Origin: an uncultured Bacteroidales bacterium
GTDB lineage: Bacteria > Bacteroidota > Bacteroidia > Bacteroidales > UBA932
Reading direction: 5' to 3'
Length of the DNA: 57,907 nucleotides
NCBI GenBank assembly: GCA_900318355.1
Contig: ONKE01000040.1
Location: forward strand, 1 to 57,907
Part shown: positions 15,946 through 24,372 of the stretch, one piece after another
How positions within the stretch are numbered: the first letter of the stretch is position 1
How the letters are laid out: every line of letters starts with the position of its first letter
The notes under the pieces: generated by a model
Told to the model about the DNA's origin: nothing
What the model saw: the letters and a program-made list of their open reading frames with translations, nothing else
Databases searched by the model: none
Position numbers and translations under genes: made by a program

Positions 15946-18770
15946 TATTTGCGCTTGAAGAGAATCTTGCCCGTGCGCTGGATCATGTAGGGCAGGATGC
16001 CTCCGAACTTGTCTTCCGACGTCCGCATGATGCTGGCCTCGGGGTGGACGCGGTGGAGGTGGATGGCGTCGAAGCCGCACTTGGTGGTGCAGACGCCGCA
16101 GCCGATACACTTGTTTTCATCCACTACCGATGCGCCGCAACCCAGGCAGCGGGCCGTCTCCTTGCGCACCTGCTCTTCGGTGATGGTGAGGTGGTATTCG
16201 AGGAACGGATCGGTCTGAGGGGCGTCGCCGGCCTCCTGGCGGGAGGAGTTGTCGTAGGATTCGACCACGATATCGCTCTTGTTGAGCTCGATGAAGTCGC
16301 GGCGGTTGCGGCCGATGGTCATGTGTCCGTGCTGGACGAAGCGGTGGAGCGACTCTGCGGCTTCCTTGCCGGCGGCGATGGCGTCGATGGCGAACTTTGG
16401 GCCGGAGTAGCAGTCGCCGCCTACGAAGATGTCGGGCTCGGCGGTCTGGTAGGTGAGCTTGTCGGCAACGGGATATACGCCGCGGAAGAACTCGACCTTG
16501 GTGTCTTTGAGAAGGTCTTTGAGGATGACGGTCTGGCCGATGGCGAAGATGACCATGTCGGCGTCGAGGGTAATCAGCTCGTTCTCATCGTATTTCGGAG
16601 CGAAACGATGGCTTTCGTCAAAGACGGAGGTGCATTTCTTGAAGACGATGCCTTCCACCTTGTCGTTTCCGAGAACGGTCTTCGGACCCCAGCCGGGGTT
16701 GAGGACCACGCCGTCCTGACGGGCCTCGCGGCGCTCTTCGGCAGATGCGGGCATGATGTCTTCGGTCTCGAGCGAGAGCATGGTGACTTCGGAGGCGCCG
16801 CTGCGTTTGGCAACGCGGGCCGCGTCGATTGCGACGTTGCCGCCGCCGACGACTACGACCTTGCCGCTGACCTTTACCTTGCCGGTGTTGGCATCGTGGA
16901 GGAAGTCGATGGCAGTGGTCGTGCCCTGGAGGGTCTCGCCGGGGATGCCGGGCAGACGTCCGCCCTGGCAGCCAATGGCAACGTAGAAGCCCTTGTAGCC
17001 CTGCTCGCGGAGCGAGGCGATGGTCACGTCCTTGCCGACTTCAACGCCGGTGCGGATTTCCACGCCGATCTCGCGCATGATGTCGATTTCGGCCTTGAGG
17101 ACGTCCTTTCCGAGCTTGTAGGAGGGGATGCCGTAGCGGAGCATTCCGCCCGGCTCCTCGTTCTTTTCGAAGACGGTCGGCTTGTAGCCCATCGTGGCCA
17201 GATAGTAGGCGCAGCTCAGACCGGCGGGGCCGCCGCCGATGACGGCGATCTTTTCCTCCCAGCGGTCCTTGACGTTGGAGCATATGTTGACTTCCGGAAC
17301 GAAGCGGGTTTCGGCGTTGAGGTCCTGCTCGGCGATGAATTTCTTTACGGCGTCGATGGCGATGGGCTTGTCGATGGTGCCACGGGTGCAGGCGTCTTCG
17401 CAGCGGCGGTTGCAGACGCGGCCGCACACTGCCGGGAAGGGATTTTCACGTTTGATCAGTTCGAGAGCCTCGCGATATTTGCCCTCGGCGGCCTTCTTCA
17501 GATAGCCCTGGACGGCGATATGGGCCGGGCAGGCGGTCTTGCAGGGCGACGTGCCGGTGTCGTAGCAGTTGATACGGTTTTTGTCGCGGTAGTCTTCCGT
17601 CCATTTGTGCTCGCCCCACTTGGTGGCATCGGGCAGCTCGTGCTTGGGATATTGCACGGGGCCATGGGAGGTGCAGAGTTTCTGGCCGAGCTTTACGGCT
17701 CCGGCCGGGCAGTATTCGACGCAGCGGCCGCAGGCGACGCAACTCTTCGGGTCGACTTCGGCGACATAGGCGCTGCGCGACATGTTGGGAGTGTTGAAGA
17801 GCTGGGAAGTGCGGAGGGCGTTGCAGATCTTGACGTTGCAGTTGCAGATGGCGAAAATCTTGCCGTCGCCGTCGATGTTGGTGATCTGGTGGACGAAGCC
17901 ATGGTCCTCGGCTTTCTTGAGGATGGCCATGCATTCGTCGTAGGTGATGTAGTGGCCTCGGTTGGTCTCTACGAGATATTCGGCCATGTCGCCGACGCCG
18001 ATGCACCAGTCGTGGTAGTCGTCGGCGCAGCCTTCGTCGAGGAGCTTGCGGCCGATGCGGCAGGAGCAGATGCCTACCGCCAGATGGCCTTCATAGCGCT
18101 TGAGCCAGTAGGAAATGTGTTCGATGTCAGCCGTTTCGTTCTCCATGGAGATGGCCTTTTCCACCGGGATGACGTGCATGCCGATGCCGGATCCGCCCAT
18201 GGGCACCATCGGGGTGATCTTCTCGAGCGGGAGGAAGGTCATGCGCTCGAAGAACATACCCAGCTCGGGGTGTTTCTTCATGAGCTCTTCGTTCATGTTG
18301 GTGTATTCGGCGCTGCCGGGAACGAACATCGGCACCCAGTAGACGCGGTCCTTGCGCTCGTAGGTGGAGCCGGGGATGGGGCCGTCCTTGGTGTATTTGT
18401 CGCCGTAGTCGTATTCCATGATACCCATGCGGGCCATCAGGTCGAGAAGGTCGTCGAGCTCTTTGTCGCCGGCGACGTATTTCTTCTGGCGGTTGAGCTC
18501 CTGCAGCTGGGCGCGGGTCCAGTGTTTGCGCACCTTGAAGGGGCTGCCGGGAAGCATGTCGAGCATGAGGTCGAGCGCGGCTTCGCGGGTGACGGCGTCC
18601 ATTTCGTCTTCGAAAATGCAGGCAAGGCCCCAGTATTCAGGGGCTTCGGTGGTCATTTTGATTTTGCCCGGGATACGGTCGGTGACGTGGCGGACGAGTT
18701 TGAGGAGCTTCGGGTTGGGGTTCTTGTCCCCGAAATGCTTGGGGACAAATTTTTTTGACATTTCAGGCAT
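15945..18770 (-). CDS. large FAD-dependent, multi-FeS oxidoreductase, GltD-like core
   Basis: The protein has about 941 residues. The first 330 hold an unfamiliar domain with clustered Cys (CSC near 235, others near 248, 256, 309 and 311). A ferredoxin-like CVACGRCVEYCP lies at about 344-355. A glutamate synthase small-subunit-like part follows: an FeS domain (CPAHIAVQGYL, VCGRVCNRRCEDAC), an FAD site (IAVIGGGPAGLSCAYYL, near 512) and an NAD(P) site (VVVVGGGNVAIDAA, near 641). The C-terminus carries two more FeS sites (CLGCGAS, CIGCGVCTTKC). It probably moves electrons between NAD(P)H and ferredoxin or a partner. The ATG at 18770 is favoured; a TTG at 18800 would overlap hypB, and an ATG at 18761 is also possible. 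Confidence 0.8.
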   Translation of the reverse strand: MPEMSKKFVPKHFGDKNPNPKLLKLVRHVTDRIPGKIKMTTEAPEYWGLACIFEDEMDAVTREAALDLMLDMLPGSPFKVRKHWTRAQLQELNRQKKYVAGDKELDDLLDLMARMGIMEYDYGDKYTKDGPIPGSTYERKDRVYWVPMFVPGSAEYTNMNEELMKKHPELGMFFERMTFLPLEKITPMVPMGGSGIGMHVIPVEKAISMENETADIEHISYWLKRYEGHLAVGICSCRIGRKLLDEGCADDYHDWCIGVGDMAEYLVETNRGHYITYDECMAILKKAEDHGFVHQITNIDGDGKIFAICNCNVKICNALRTSQLFNTPNMSRSAYVAEVDPKSCVACGRCVEYCPAGAVKLGQKLCTSHGPVQYPKHELPDATKWGEHKWTEDYRDKNRINCYDTGTSPCKTACPAHIAVQGYLKKAAEGKYREALELIKRENPFPAVCGRVCNRRCEDACTRGTIDKPIAIDAVKKFIAEQDLNAETRFVPEVNICSNVKDRWEEKIAVIGGGPAGLSCAYYLATMGYKPTVFEKNEEPGGMLRYGIPSYKLGKDVLKAEIDIMREIGVEIRTGVEVGKDVTIASLREQGYKGFYVAIGCQGGRLPGIPGETLQGTTTAIDFLHDANTGKVKVSGKVVVVGGGNVAIDAARVAKRSGASEVTMLSLETEDIMPASAEERREARQDGVVLNPGWGPKTVLGNDKVEGIVFKKCTSVFDESHRFAPKYDENELITLDADMVIFAIGQTVILKDLLKDTKVEFFRGVYPVADKLTYQTAEPDIFVGGDCYSGPKFAIDAIAAGKEAAESLHRFVQHGHMTIGRNRRDFIELNKSDIVVESYDNSSRQEAGDAPQTDPFLEYHLTITEEQVRKETARCLGCGASVVDENKCIGCGVCTTKCGFDAIHLHRVHPEASIMRTSEDKFGGILPYMIQRTGKILFKRK

Positions 18771-18784
18771 GGCCGGTATTAGTT

Positions 18785-19459
18785 TTATTGTTTCTTCCAA
18801 GCGGTGACTTCGTCATCAAGCCATTGCGCAAACGCCTCGACGCCTTCGCCGGTGCGGGCGCAGATCGGGATGACCCTGGCGCGCGGATTGCGCATGCGGA
18901 CGTATTCGCGGCATTTTTCCAGGTCGAAGTCGAAATAGGGTAGCACGTCGATCTTGTTGACCAGGACGATGTCGCAGATGGAGAACATCAGGGGGTATTT
19001 CAGCGGCTTGTCGTCCCCCTCGGGGACTGACAGGATCATGGCGTTGCGGACGGCGCCGGTGTCGAACTCGGCGGGGCAGACGAGGTTGCCGACGTTTTCC
19101 AGGATCACGAGGTCGGTACCGTCCATGGCGACGTTGTCGAGGCCCTGGCGCGTCATTTCCGCGTCGAGATGGCACATCCCGCCAGTGTGGAGCTGGATGG
19201 ACGGGACCCCGGTGGCGCGGAGAATCTTGACGGCGTCGACGTCGGAGTCGATGTCGGCTTCCATCACGGCGACGCGCATCTTGTCCTTCAGAAGGTTGAG
19301 GGTGCGGATAAGGGTCGTTGTCTTGCCGCTGCCGGGGGAAGACATCAGGTTGAGGAGAAATACTCCCTTGGCTTTCAATTCCTTTCGGAGAAGGTCGGCA
19401 TCTTTGTCGTTGTCTTCAAAAATGCTCTTCTTGATTTCGATGACTTTAACTTCGTCCAT
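18785..19459 (-). CDS. hypB: hydrogenase nickel-incorporation GTPase HypB
   Basis: The 224-residue protein has the P-loop SSPGSGKTT (residues 40-48), EADIDSDVDA, the metal-site HTGGMCHLDAEM with the Cys-His pair, the second site NVGNLVCPAEFDTG, and the guanine motif VLVNKIDVLPYFDFD. It lacks the N-terminal CxxCGC and the His-rich stretch found in some HypB proteins, so it has only the GTPase-domain metal site. HypB hydrolyses GTP to load nickel into the enzyme. A promoter lies 31 bases upstream. The operon order is hypB, flavin-FeS oxidoreductase, hypA. Confidence 0.92.
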   Translation of the reverse strand: MDEVKVIEIKKSIFEDNDKDADLLRKELKAKGVFLLNLMSSPGSGKTTTLIRTLNLLKDKMRVAVMEADIDSDVDAVKILRATGVPSIQLHTGGMCHLDAEMTRQGLDNVAMDGTDLVILENVGNLVCPAEFDTGAVRNAMILSVPEGDDKPLKYPLMFSICDIVLVNKIDVLPYFDFDLEKCREYVRMRNPRARVIPICARTGEGVEAFAQWLDDEVTAWKKQ

Positions 19460-19489
19460 TATGTGGTTAAATGCGTCTGTAAAAACGTT

Positions 19490-19521
19490 GCAAGTTACGC
19501 ATTTTGTTCCATTTGGCCAAA
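19490..19521 (-). promoter_or_regulatory. promoter of the hypB operon
   Basis: On the minus strand TTTG (19518-19521) is followed after 20 bases by TAACTTGC (19490-19497), which matches TAnnTTTG at six of eight positions. The ATG of hypB is 31 bases further on. Confidence 0.55.
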
Positions 19522-19541
19522 TTTTTATGGCCGGAAGACTC

Positions 19542-20957
19542 TTAGTATCCGAGGCGGGCGAGGGTGGCTTCGGGGTCGGGAACGGTTGCCGGGGCGGGGA
19601 CAGTGCCGTCGTGCGGGAACATCTTGTTGTCAATCAAATATTTAATCGTAAGGTCGGTACGGTTGGTGAAGAAACCGTCGCTGCGGCCCGACTGCTCGGT
19701 CATCTGCTCGACGGAGTCGAAGGAATACGGGTGGACGAGCATGCCGGCTTTCCTCGCAAGGGCGGCCTGCCAGTCGTAGTTGAGTTCGGTGTAATCGTTT
19801 GGCGCTCCGCTGATTGAGGGGCCGATTATGTGGGCGCCATAGCTGATTGCCCAGCGGAGCATGGCGACATAGCCTTCCTCGGTGTCGAAGCTGCCGCCCG
19901 GAATCTCTTCCGGACAGGGGTCCCAAATGAGGAAACACATCGGGATGCGGCCTTTGAAAAGCTCGTAGGAGCGTTTAAGCGACTCCGTCGAGAAAGTCTG
20001 CAGGATGACTTTGCCGCGGGTGCGGCCCACGTTGACGAGGCCGTCTTTGTAGAACGGGACATCTTCGGGGACGGGGCTGGTGATTATGTTCCAGCCGTGG
20101 GTGTCCAGAATGTCGTAGACGCGCCGCTCCATGTCGTCGGGGTTGATCTGGGGCTCTTTGAATTCGAGGTAAATGCCGGGACGGTGTCCGCTGTCCTGAG
20201 GGTCGGCTTCATAGGCCTGGGAGAAGTCATAATCGATGATTTCCAGGTATTTTCCCTCTTTTAACATTTTTGTTATATCGCTTCCTGCAACGCCTTCACG
20301 CAGGCGGTAGGGGAGGATGCGACGGCCTTCAGCATCCCTACGGAGGCGTTTTCCTTCGGCGTAGGCTATCTGGTCCTGAAGGGCGGAAACGTACTGGCCG
20401 TTGGAATAGGCGATGCCGTTCGGAGTGAGGGATCCTTGGATCGTGGCGGCGAATCCTTTGCGTGCCTGCCCGGGGCGGGCCTCGCAGAACCAACTTCCGC
20501 TGTCGAGCATCAGCAGTTCCGCATAATAATAAGAGGAGGCGCAGTAGGGGATGAAGGTTTCCGTGTCGCGGCGCAGCTGGTCCCTGGCCTGCTCGAGGGA
20601 CAGCCCGAGGGTGCGGTAGAATCCCAGGCGGCACTTGGGGACTCCCTCGCCGAAGAACTGCCGGATGTTGGTCGTGCGCGTCAGATTGTCGTCGTGGTTG
20701 GCAAGGATAACGCCGTCCTTGGTACACTGAAGGTCGGATTCGAGGTAGTCGGCACCCATTTCGCGGGCCCAGCGCCAGGCGCTTTCAGTCTCTTCGGGAG
20801 CCCAGTATGTCGAACCGCGGTGGGCCATTACGGCGTTGCGGGGGACGTAGTCGCGCACCTGTTCCAGCTCTTTGGGCAGCTTAACAGAATTGTTATCGGA
20901 GCATGAAGCGGCCATCGCCATGGCCGCCGCCGTCAGTATGATCAGATGTTTCTGCAT
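19542..20957 (-). CDS. glycerophosphodiester phosphodiesterase-family lipoprotein
   Basis: The 471-residue protein has a lipoprotein signal (AAAMAMAASC) and then a GDPD TIM barrel: MAHRGSTYWAPEETESAWRWAREMGADYLESDLQCTKDGVILANHDDNLTRTTN holds the catalytic His pair (HRG and NHDD) and the acid residues (PEETE, ESD). The barrel is longer than the usual 250 residues because of an insertion at about 100-230. It ends with repeats of a barrel strand (GMLVHPYSFDS, DGFFTNRTDLTIKYL). It likely cleaves glycerophosphodiesters or related phosphodiesters in the periplasm or at the surface. The ATG at 20957 is chosen over one at 20975 because the -7 box at 20973-20980 would overlap the latter. Confidence 0.87.
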   Translation of the reverse strand: MQKHLIILTAAAMAMAASCSDNNSVKLPKELEQVRDYVPRNAVMAHRGSTYWAPEETESAWRWAREMGADYLESDLQCTKDGVILANHDDNLTRTTNIRQFFGEGVPKCRLGFYRTLGLSLEQARDQLRRDTETFIPYCASSYYYAELLMLDSGSWFCEARPGQARKGFAATIQGSLTPNGIAYSNGQYVSALQDQIAYAEGKRLRRDAEGRRILPYRLREGVAGSDITKMLKEGKYLEIIDYDFSQAYEADPQDSGHRPGIYLEFKEPQINPDDMERRVYDILDTHGWNIITSPVPEDVPFYKDGLVNVGRTRGKVILQTFSTESLKRSYELFKGRIPMCFLIWDPCPEEIPGGSFDTEEGYVAMLRWAISYGAHIIGPSISGAPNDYTELNYDWQAALARKAGMLVHPYSFDSVEQMTEQSGRSDGFFTNRTDLTIKYLIDNKMFPHDGTVPAPATVPDPEATLARLGY

Positions 20958-20972
20958 GATCGGGTGTTTTTG

Positions 20973-20980
20973 CAAAGATA
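20973..20980 (-). promoter_or_regulatory. -7 box TATCTTTG for the glycerophosphodiesterase gene
   Basis: A perfect minus-strand TAnnTTTG box lies 15 bases before the ATG at 20957. No strong TTTG was found 19-20 bases upstream. Confidence 0.55.
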
Positions 20981-21057
20981 GCAGTCTTTTTTGTATTTCA
21001 TGCGCCCGGATGCTTCCTTTTGCCTGCTGCAGCGCCGTTTTTAAAACTCTACATTTA

Positions 21058-21089
21058 TTTGGAGTTAACGTTTTAACGAATTATCTTCG
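21058..21089 (+). promoter_or_regulatory. promoter of the CYTH gene
   Basis: TTTG (21058-21061), 20 bases, then TATCTTCG (21082-21089), one mismatch from TAnnTTTG. The leader to the ATG at 21149 would be about 50 bases. Confidence 0.6.
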
Positions 21090-21148
21090 CATCAAGTAAC
21101 AACAGAGACCTTTTTTCTTATGGGGTTTTTATCAGAACTCTTTGGTTT

Positions 21149-21625
21149 ATGGCACAGGAAATCGAAAAAAAATTCCTTGTTAAGGGCGACTTCAAGGCCG
21201 AGGCCTTCAAGGCCACCCGCATCACTCAGGGCTACCTTTCCTCCGTTCCGGAACGGACTGTCCGCATCCGGGTCAAGGGCGACAAGGGCTTCATCACCGT
21301 CAAGGGCATAGGCAATGCCTCCGGCGCAGCCCGTTTCGAGTGGGAGAAAGAGATTCCCGTCGAGGACGTAAAGGCCCTCCTGGACCTTGCCGAGCCCGGC
21401 GTGATCGACAAAACCCGCTATCTGGTCAAGAACACCGATGGCGTTCACACATGGGAAGTTGACGAGTTCTACGGCGACAACGACGGCCTCACCGTGGCCG
21501 AAGTTGAGCTTGCCGACGAGAATGAACCCTTCGACAAGCCCGCCTGGCTCGGAGAGGAAGTGACCGGGGATCCCAAGTACTTCAACTCCATGCTGATGAA
21601 AAACCCTTACAAGAACTGGAAATAG
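21149..21625 (+). CDS. CYTH domain protein (triphosphate tunnel phosphatase type)
   Basis: The 156-residue protein opens with the ExExK motif (QEIEKKFLV), then GYLSS, the strand RTVRIRVKGDKGFITVKG and FEWEKEIPVEDVKALL, followed by DKTRYLV and WEVDEFYG and LTVAEVEL. These are the charged strands lining the tunnel of CYTH/TTM proteins, which act on triphosphates such as inorganic tripolyphosphate or thiamine triphosphate with a metal ion. It probably works in the cytoplasm. It is followed about 40 bases later by an MgtC-like gene, with which it may be co-transcribed. Confidence 0.9.
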   Translation: MAQEIEKKFLVKGDFKAEAFKATRITQGYLSSVPERTVRIRVKGDKGFITVKGIGNASGAARFEWEKEIPVEDVKALLDLAEPGVIDKTRYLVKNTDGVHTWEVDEFYGDNDGLTVAEVELADENEPFDKPAWLGEEVTGDPKYFNSMLMKNPYKNWK

Positions 21626-21665
21626 CGATTATGGCCCGGGGCTGTTTTAATAATGAATAACAAAT

Positions 21666-22286
21666 ATGTTAATCGAGTGGAATTTGATCCTGCGGCTCCT
21701 TGTGGCCGGACTGCTTGGCGGTCTTATAGGTTTTGAAAGGGAAGTGCGCGCAAAAGACGTCGGCGTGCGCACCCATTTCATAGTGGCGCTCGGCAGCGCC
21801 CTGTTCATGCTGATATCCCAATATGCCTTCTCGGGGCGTTTCGATGCGGCCCGCGTCGCCGCGCAGGTTGTCTCTGGCATCGGTTTCATCGGCGCCGGCG
21901 TCATCATCTTTCAGAAAAATGTCGTGAGGGGCATCACCACCGCTTCCGCCCTCTGGGTTGCTGCTGCAATCGGCCTTGCATGCGGAGCCGGCATGTATGC
22001 GGTGTCGCTGGCCGCCGCGCTGATGACGATCATCTGCCTTGAGACGATGCATTTCATCACGAGGCGCTATGGCGAAAAAAACGTGGACATTTCCGTCCAT
22101 CCGGCAGACAACCGGACGATACTTTCCCTGATGGGTAAGATACAGGAGGCCGGATATCCCGTCGAATCTTTCACGATTCATGACGGAGTCGCCGATTTAA
22201 TGGTCAGAATCCATCCCCGCGACCACGAAAAACTGGTAAAAATGGTGCTCGAAAACACCGAGGGACTCGGCGTGGATATATCCTGA
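21666..22286 (+). CDS. MgtC/SapB-family membrane protein
   Basis: The 206-residue protein has an N-terminal membrane part with four to five helices and the MgtC signature LLGGLIGFEREVRAKDVGVRTHFIVALGSALFML, then VVSGIGFIGAGVIIFQKNVVRGITTASALWVAAAIGLACGAG. A short soluble C-terminal domain of ACT-like shape follows (ILSLMGKIQEAGYPVESFTIHDG to the end). The length is near that of the short MgtC form. The family affects magnesium homeostasis and F-ATPase in pathogens; its role here is not known. It is followed by a clear terminator. Confidence 0.9.
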   Translation: MLIEWNLILRLLVAGLLGGLIGFEREVRAKDVGVRTHFIVALGSALFMLISQYAFSGRFDAARVAAQVVSGIGFIGAGVIIFQKNVVRGITTASALWVAAAIGLACGAGMYAVSLAAALMTIICLETMHFITRRYGEKNVDISVHPADNRTILSLMGKIQEAGYPVESFTIHDGVADLMVRIHPRDHEKLVKMVLENTEGLGVDIS

Positions 22287-22319
22287 GGCAAATCAGGCCC
22301 CTTTTATCGGATTTTTACC

Positions 22320-22357
22320 AGCGAACCGGAATAAACGTCGGTTCGCTTGCTTTTTTT
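22320..22357 (+). terminator. intrinsic terminator after the MgtC-like gene
   Basis: AGCGAACCG (22320-22328) pairs with CGGTTCGCT (22339-22347) over a 10-base loop, followed by a run of seven T (22351-22357). It separates the MgtC-like gene from PUL 1. Confidence 0.85.
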
Positions 22358-22359
22358 AG

Positions 22360-22431
22360 GGGGGTTAAAATAAAATTTTAATTTTTTAACCCTTGTTTAA
22401 CCCCCTAATTAAACCGTTTTTCTTAGATTTG
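22360..22431 (+). promoter_or_regulatory. control region of PUL 1: inverted repeat and -7 box
   Basis: GGGGGTTAAA (22360-22369) and TTTAACCCCC (22396-22405) form a perfect 10-base inverted repeat, with a further TTAACCC at 22386-22392. A perfect -7 box TAGATTTG lies at 22424-22431, 18 bases before the ATG at 22450. No TTTG sits at the usual distance, which suggests activator dependence, with the repeat as the likely binding site; that is inference. Confidence 0.5.
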
Positions 22432-22449
22432 TGAAAAAATAACACGCGT

Positions 22450-24360
22450 ATGAGAAGATTTTTTGCGCTTGTACTGGCGATTTTAACCCTTGCATCTTCG
22501 TGCAAGAAGGAGATTCCGCACTCTGTCTACTATGGCGGAGTCGACCCCGACGCCGACCCTTCCGGCCCGGTTGATCCGGATCCTTCGCACGGCGGACTTC
22601 TCCCTCCGTCCAACCCCGACGCGGTCCCTTACGGCGACCTCGTCGACCAGGTGCACGACGCCGGACAGTTCTATATCCCGCAGAACTCCATCAAGCCGAA
22701 GGGCCACTGGTATGTAGTCCATACCGACTACAACAACCGTGAAAACCCTTCCGCCAACAGCAACCCCGGCTCGGGCCTCCAGGGCTATCTGCTCATGCAT
22801 TCGGTCGTCGGCCTTATAAACAAGGCGGCGATGGAGGGCAAGATTGAATATTGCGCCTGGATGGAAAAGGGCAACAAGGGCTACGATACCGAGAGGGCGC
22901 TTCTCGGCAAGGAAATCGGGCGCCAGAACGCGCTGGAGCTCGCCATAAACGGCTACGGCAAATGGGAAGGCATCGACGTCGAGCCCAAGAAACTCTTCGA
23001 GGGCTATGTCCTGACCGACCTTGAAAACAATCCCGAAAGCGGCAATATCGCCGCCGTGGCCTCCCACGTCTACAATTCCCTCATCGTCGACGTCAAGAAC
23101 GAGCAGTATTTCAAGGATGCCGGCTACGAGCTCAAGTGCGACTGCCGCAACATGACCCTGCGCCAGGCCTTCGACCAGTTCAAGGACAAGTGCAACAACA
23201 ATGCGCTCGTCCTCATGCCCGTCGGAGTCAAGGGACGCACCGACATCGCCGCCGGCGAACACCGCGACTATGCCATCGCCAACAAACTCTTCGTAGCCAA
23301 CATCGTGGGCGGCAAGTCGAGCAACGGCACGCTGTTCGCCGACATATTGAAATGGCTCGAGCCCGGCTCCCAGGTCATCGGCTGGGAAAACAACGACAAA
23401 CTCGGAGAAGACGCCTTCGTCGACCCCGTCTCCCAATACGGCAGCATGATGCTTGCCGCCGACTGGGCCTACAACCTCACCACGATGAGCCGCGACTACG
23501 TCAACCGTCAGCCCTACACACTGGCCAAGACCATCAATCCCCGCAGCATAAATTATGACAAGACCGGAAACTACATTTCCTTCTTCCTGACCGACGGTGA
23601 CAACTACCAGTTCATCATTGAAGACAACTTCGTCGTCAACTACTACTCCCTGCGGTCTTCGTCTACGACCAAGACGGCCTTCGAGCTTGGTACCCAGTCG
23701 CTTATCCAGCTTGCTCCCACCCGCTTCACCTATCTGATGGAGCAGCAGCCCTCGCCGGAATGCACCATCATGGAGACCTTCGGCGGCGGATACTATTATA
23801 TAGACACATACGCGACAAGAGGCTTTACCACCGCCGAGCGTAAAGCCCTCATCAAGAAGGTCGCCGAGCGCACAGCGGCCCACATGCGCCAGCATGGCAT
23901 CAAGGTGCTCCATGTGATGGCCAGGGACTTCGACAGCGAAAACGGCCAGGAAATGCTTCAGGCCTTTGTCGACGCCAACGACCAGCTCGAGGGCATCACC
24001 GGCGTGGAATACAGTCCCTACACCGGCGGCCAGGGAAAGGTGTACTGGTTTACGAACAAGGCCGGATACGATATCCCGCTCATAACGACCAAATACATGC
24101 TCTGGGACAAGATTTCTTCTCCTTCGTATGCCGCCGGTCTGGCCAACGCCAGCGAGTCGGCCCAGCAGCAGACATTCAGCACGGTCGCCATCCATGCATG
24201 GAGCGATTTCGACGGCAATCATGCCTCGGATGCCGCCCAGCTTATGATAAACGGGCTTGAAAGCCGTTTCAAAGTCGTTTCCGTACAGGAGCTTATCTGG
24301 CGCCTCCGCATGGCCGAGCGTCAGGAGCAGACCCAGGAATTCCTCGCAACGATAAAGTAA
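22450..24360 (+). CDS. GxGYxYP-type lipoprotein, putative glycoside hydrolase
   Basis: The 636-residue protein has a lipoprotein signal (LVLAILTLASSC, Cys18) and a Pro/Asp-rich linker. The large domain contains a FGGGYYYIDTYA stretch near residue 444, matching the GxGYxY part of the GxGYxYP family, and ISFFLTDGDNYQF near residue 378, which fits the acidic DGDN motif of that family. The GxGYxYP domain is thought to be a glycoside hydrolase found in polysaccharide loci, but activity has not been shown to my knowledge. It is the first gene of PUL 1, 12 bases before the next gene. It is most likely displayed on the cell surface or in the periplasm. Confidence 0.6.
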   Translation: MRRFFALVLAILTLASSCKKEIPHSVYYGGVDPDADPSGPVDPDPSHGGLLPPSNPDAVPYGDLVDQVHDAGQFYIPQNSIKPKGHWYVVHTDYNNRENPSANSNPGSGLQGYLLMHSVVGLINKAAMEGKIEYCAWMEKGNKGYDTERALLGKEIGRQNALELAINGYGKWEGIDVEPKKLFEGYVLTDLENNPESGNIAAVASHVYNSLIVDVKNEQYFKDAGYELKCDCRNMTLRQAFDQFKDKCNNNALVLMPVGVKGRTDIAAGEHRDYAIANKLFVANIVGGKSSNGTLFADILKWLEPGSQVIGWENNDKLGEDAFVDPVSQYGSMMLAADWAYNLTTMSRDYVNRQPYTLAKTINPRSINYDKTGNYISFFLTDGDNYQFIIEDNFVVNYYSLRSSSTTKTAFELGTQSLIQLAPTRFTYLMEQQPSPECTIMETFGGGYYYIDTYATRGFTTAERKALIKKVAERTAAHMRQHGIKVLHVMARDFDSENGQEMLQAFVDANDQLEGITGVEYSPYTGGQGKVYWFTNKAGYDIPLITTKYMLWDKISSPSYAAGLANASESAQQQTFSTVAIHAWSDFDGNHASDAAQLMINGLESRFKVVSVQELIWRLRMAERQEQTQEFLATIK

Positions 24361-24372
24361 CATATTCCAGAT

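Noticed and set aside
16044-18758. 904-codon open frame on the plus strand opposite the flavin-FeS oxidoreductase gene
   Set aside because: It mirrors a GC-rich gene on the other strand and reads as repeated acidic and hydrophobic runs without a motif. The opposite strand has clear FAD and FeS motifs.
20973-20980. ATG at 20975 as start of the glycerophosphodiesterase
   Set aside because: It lies inside the -7 box; the next ATG at 20957 directly precedes the signal peptide.
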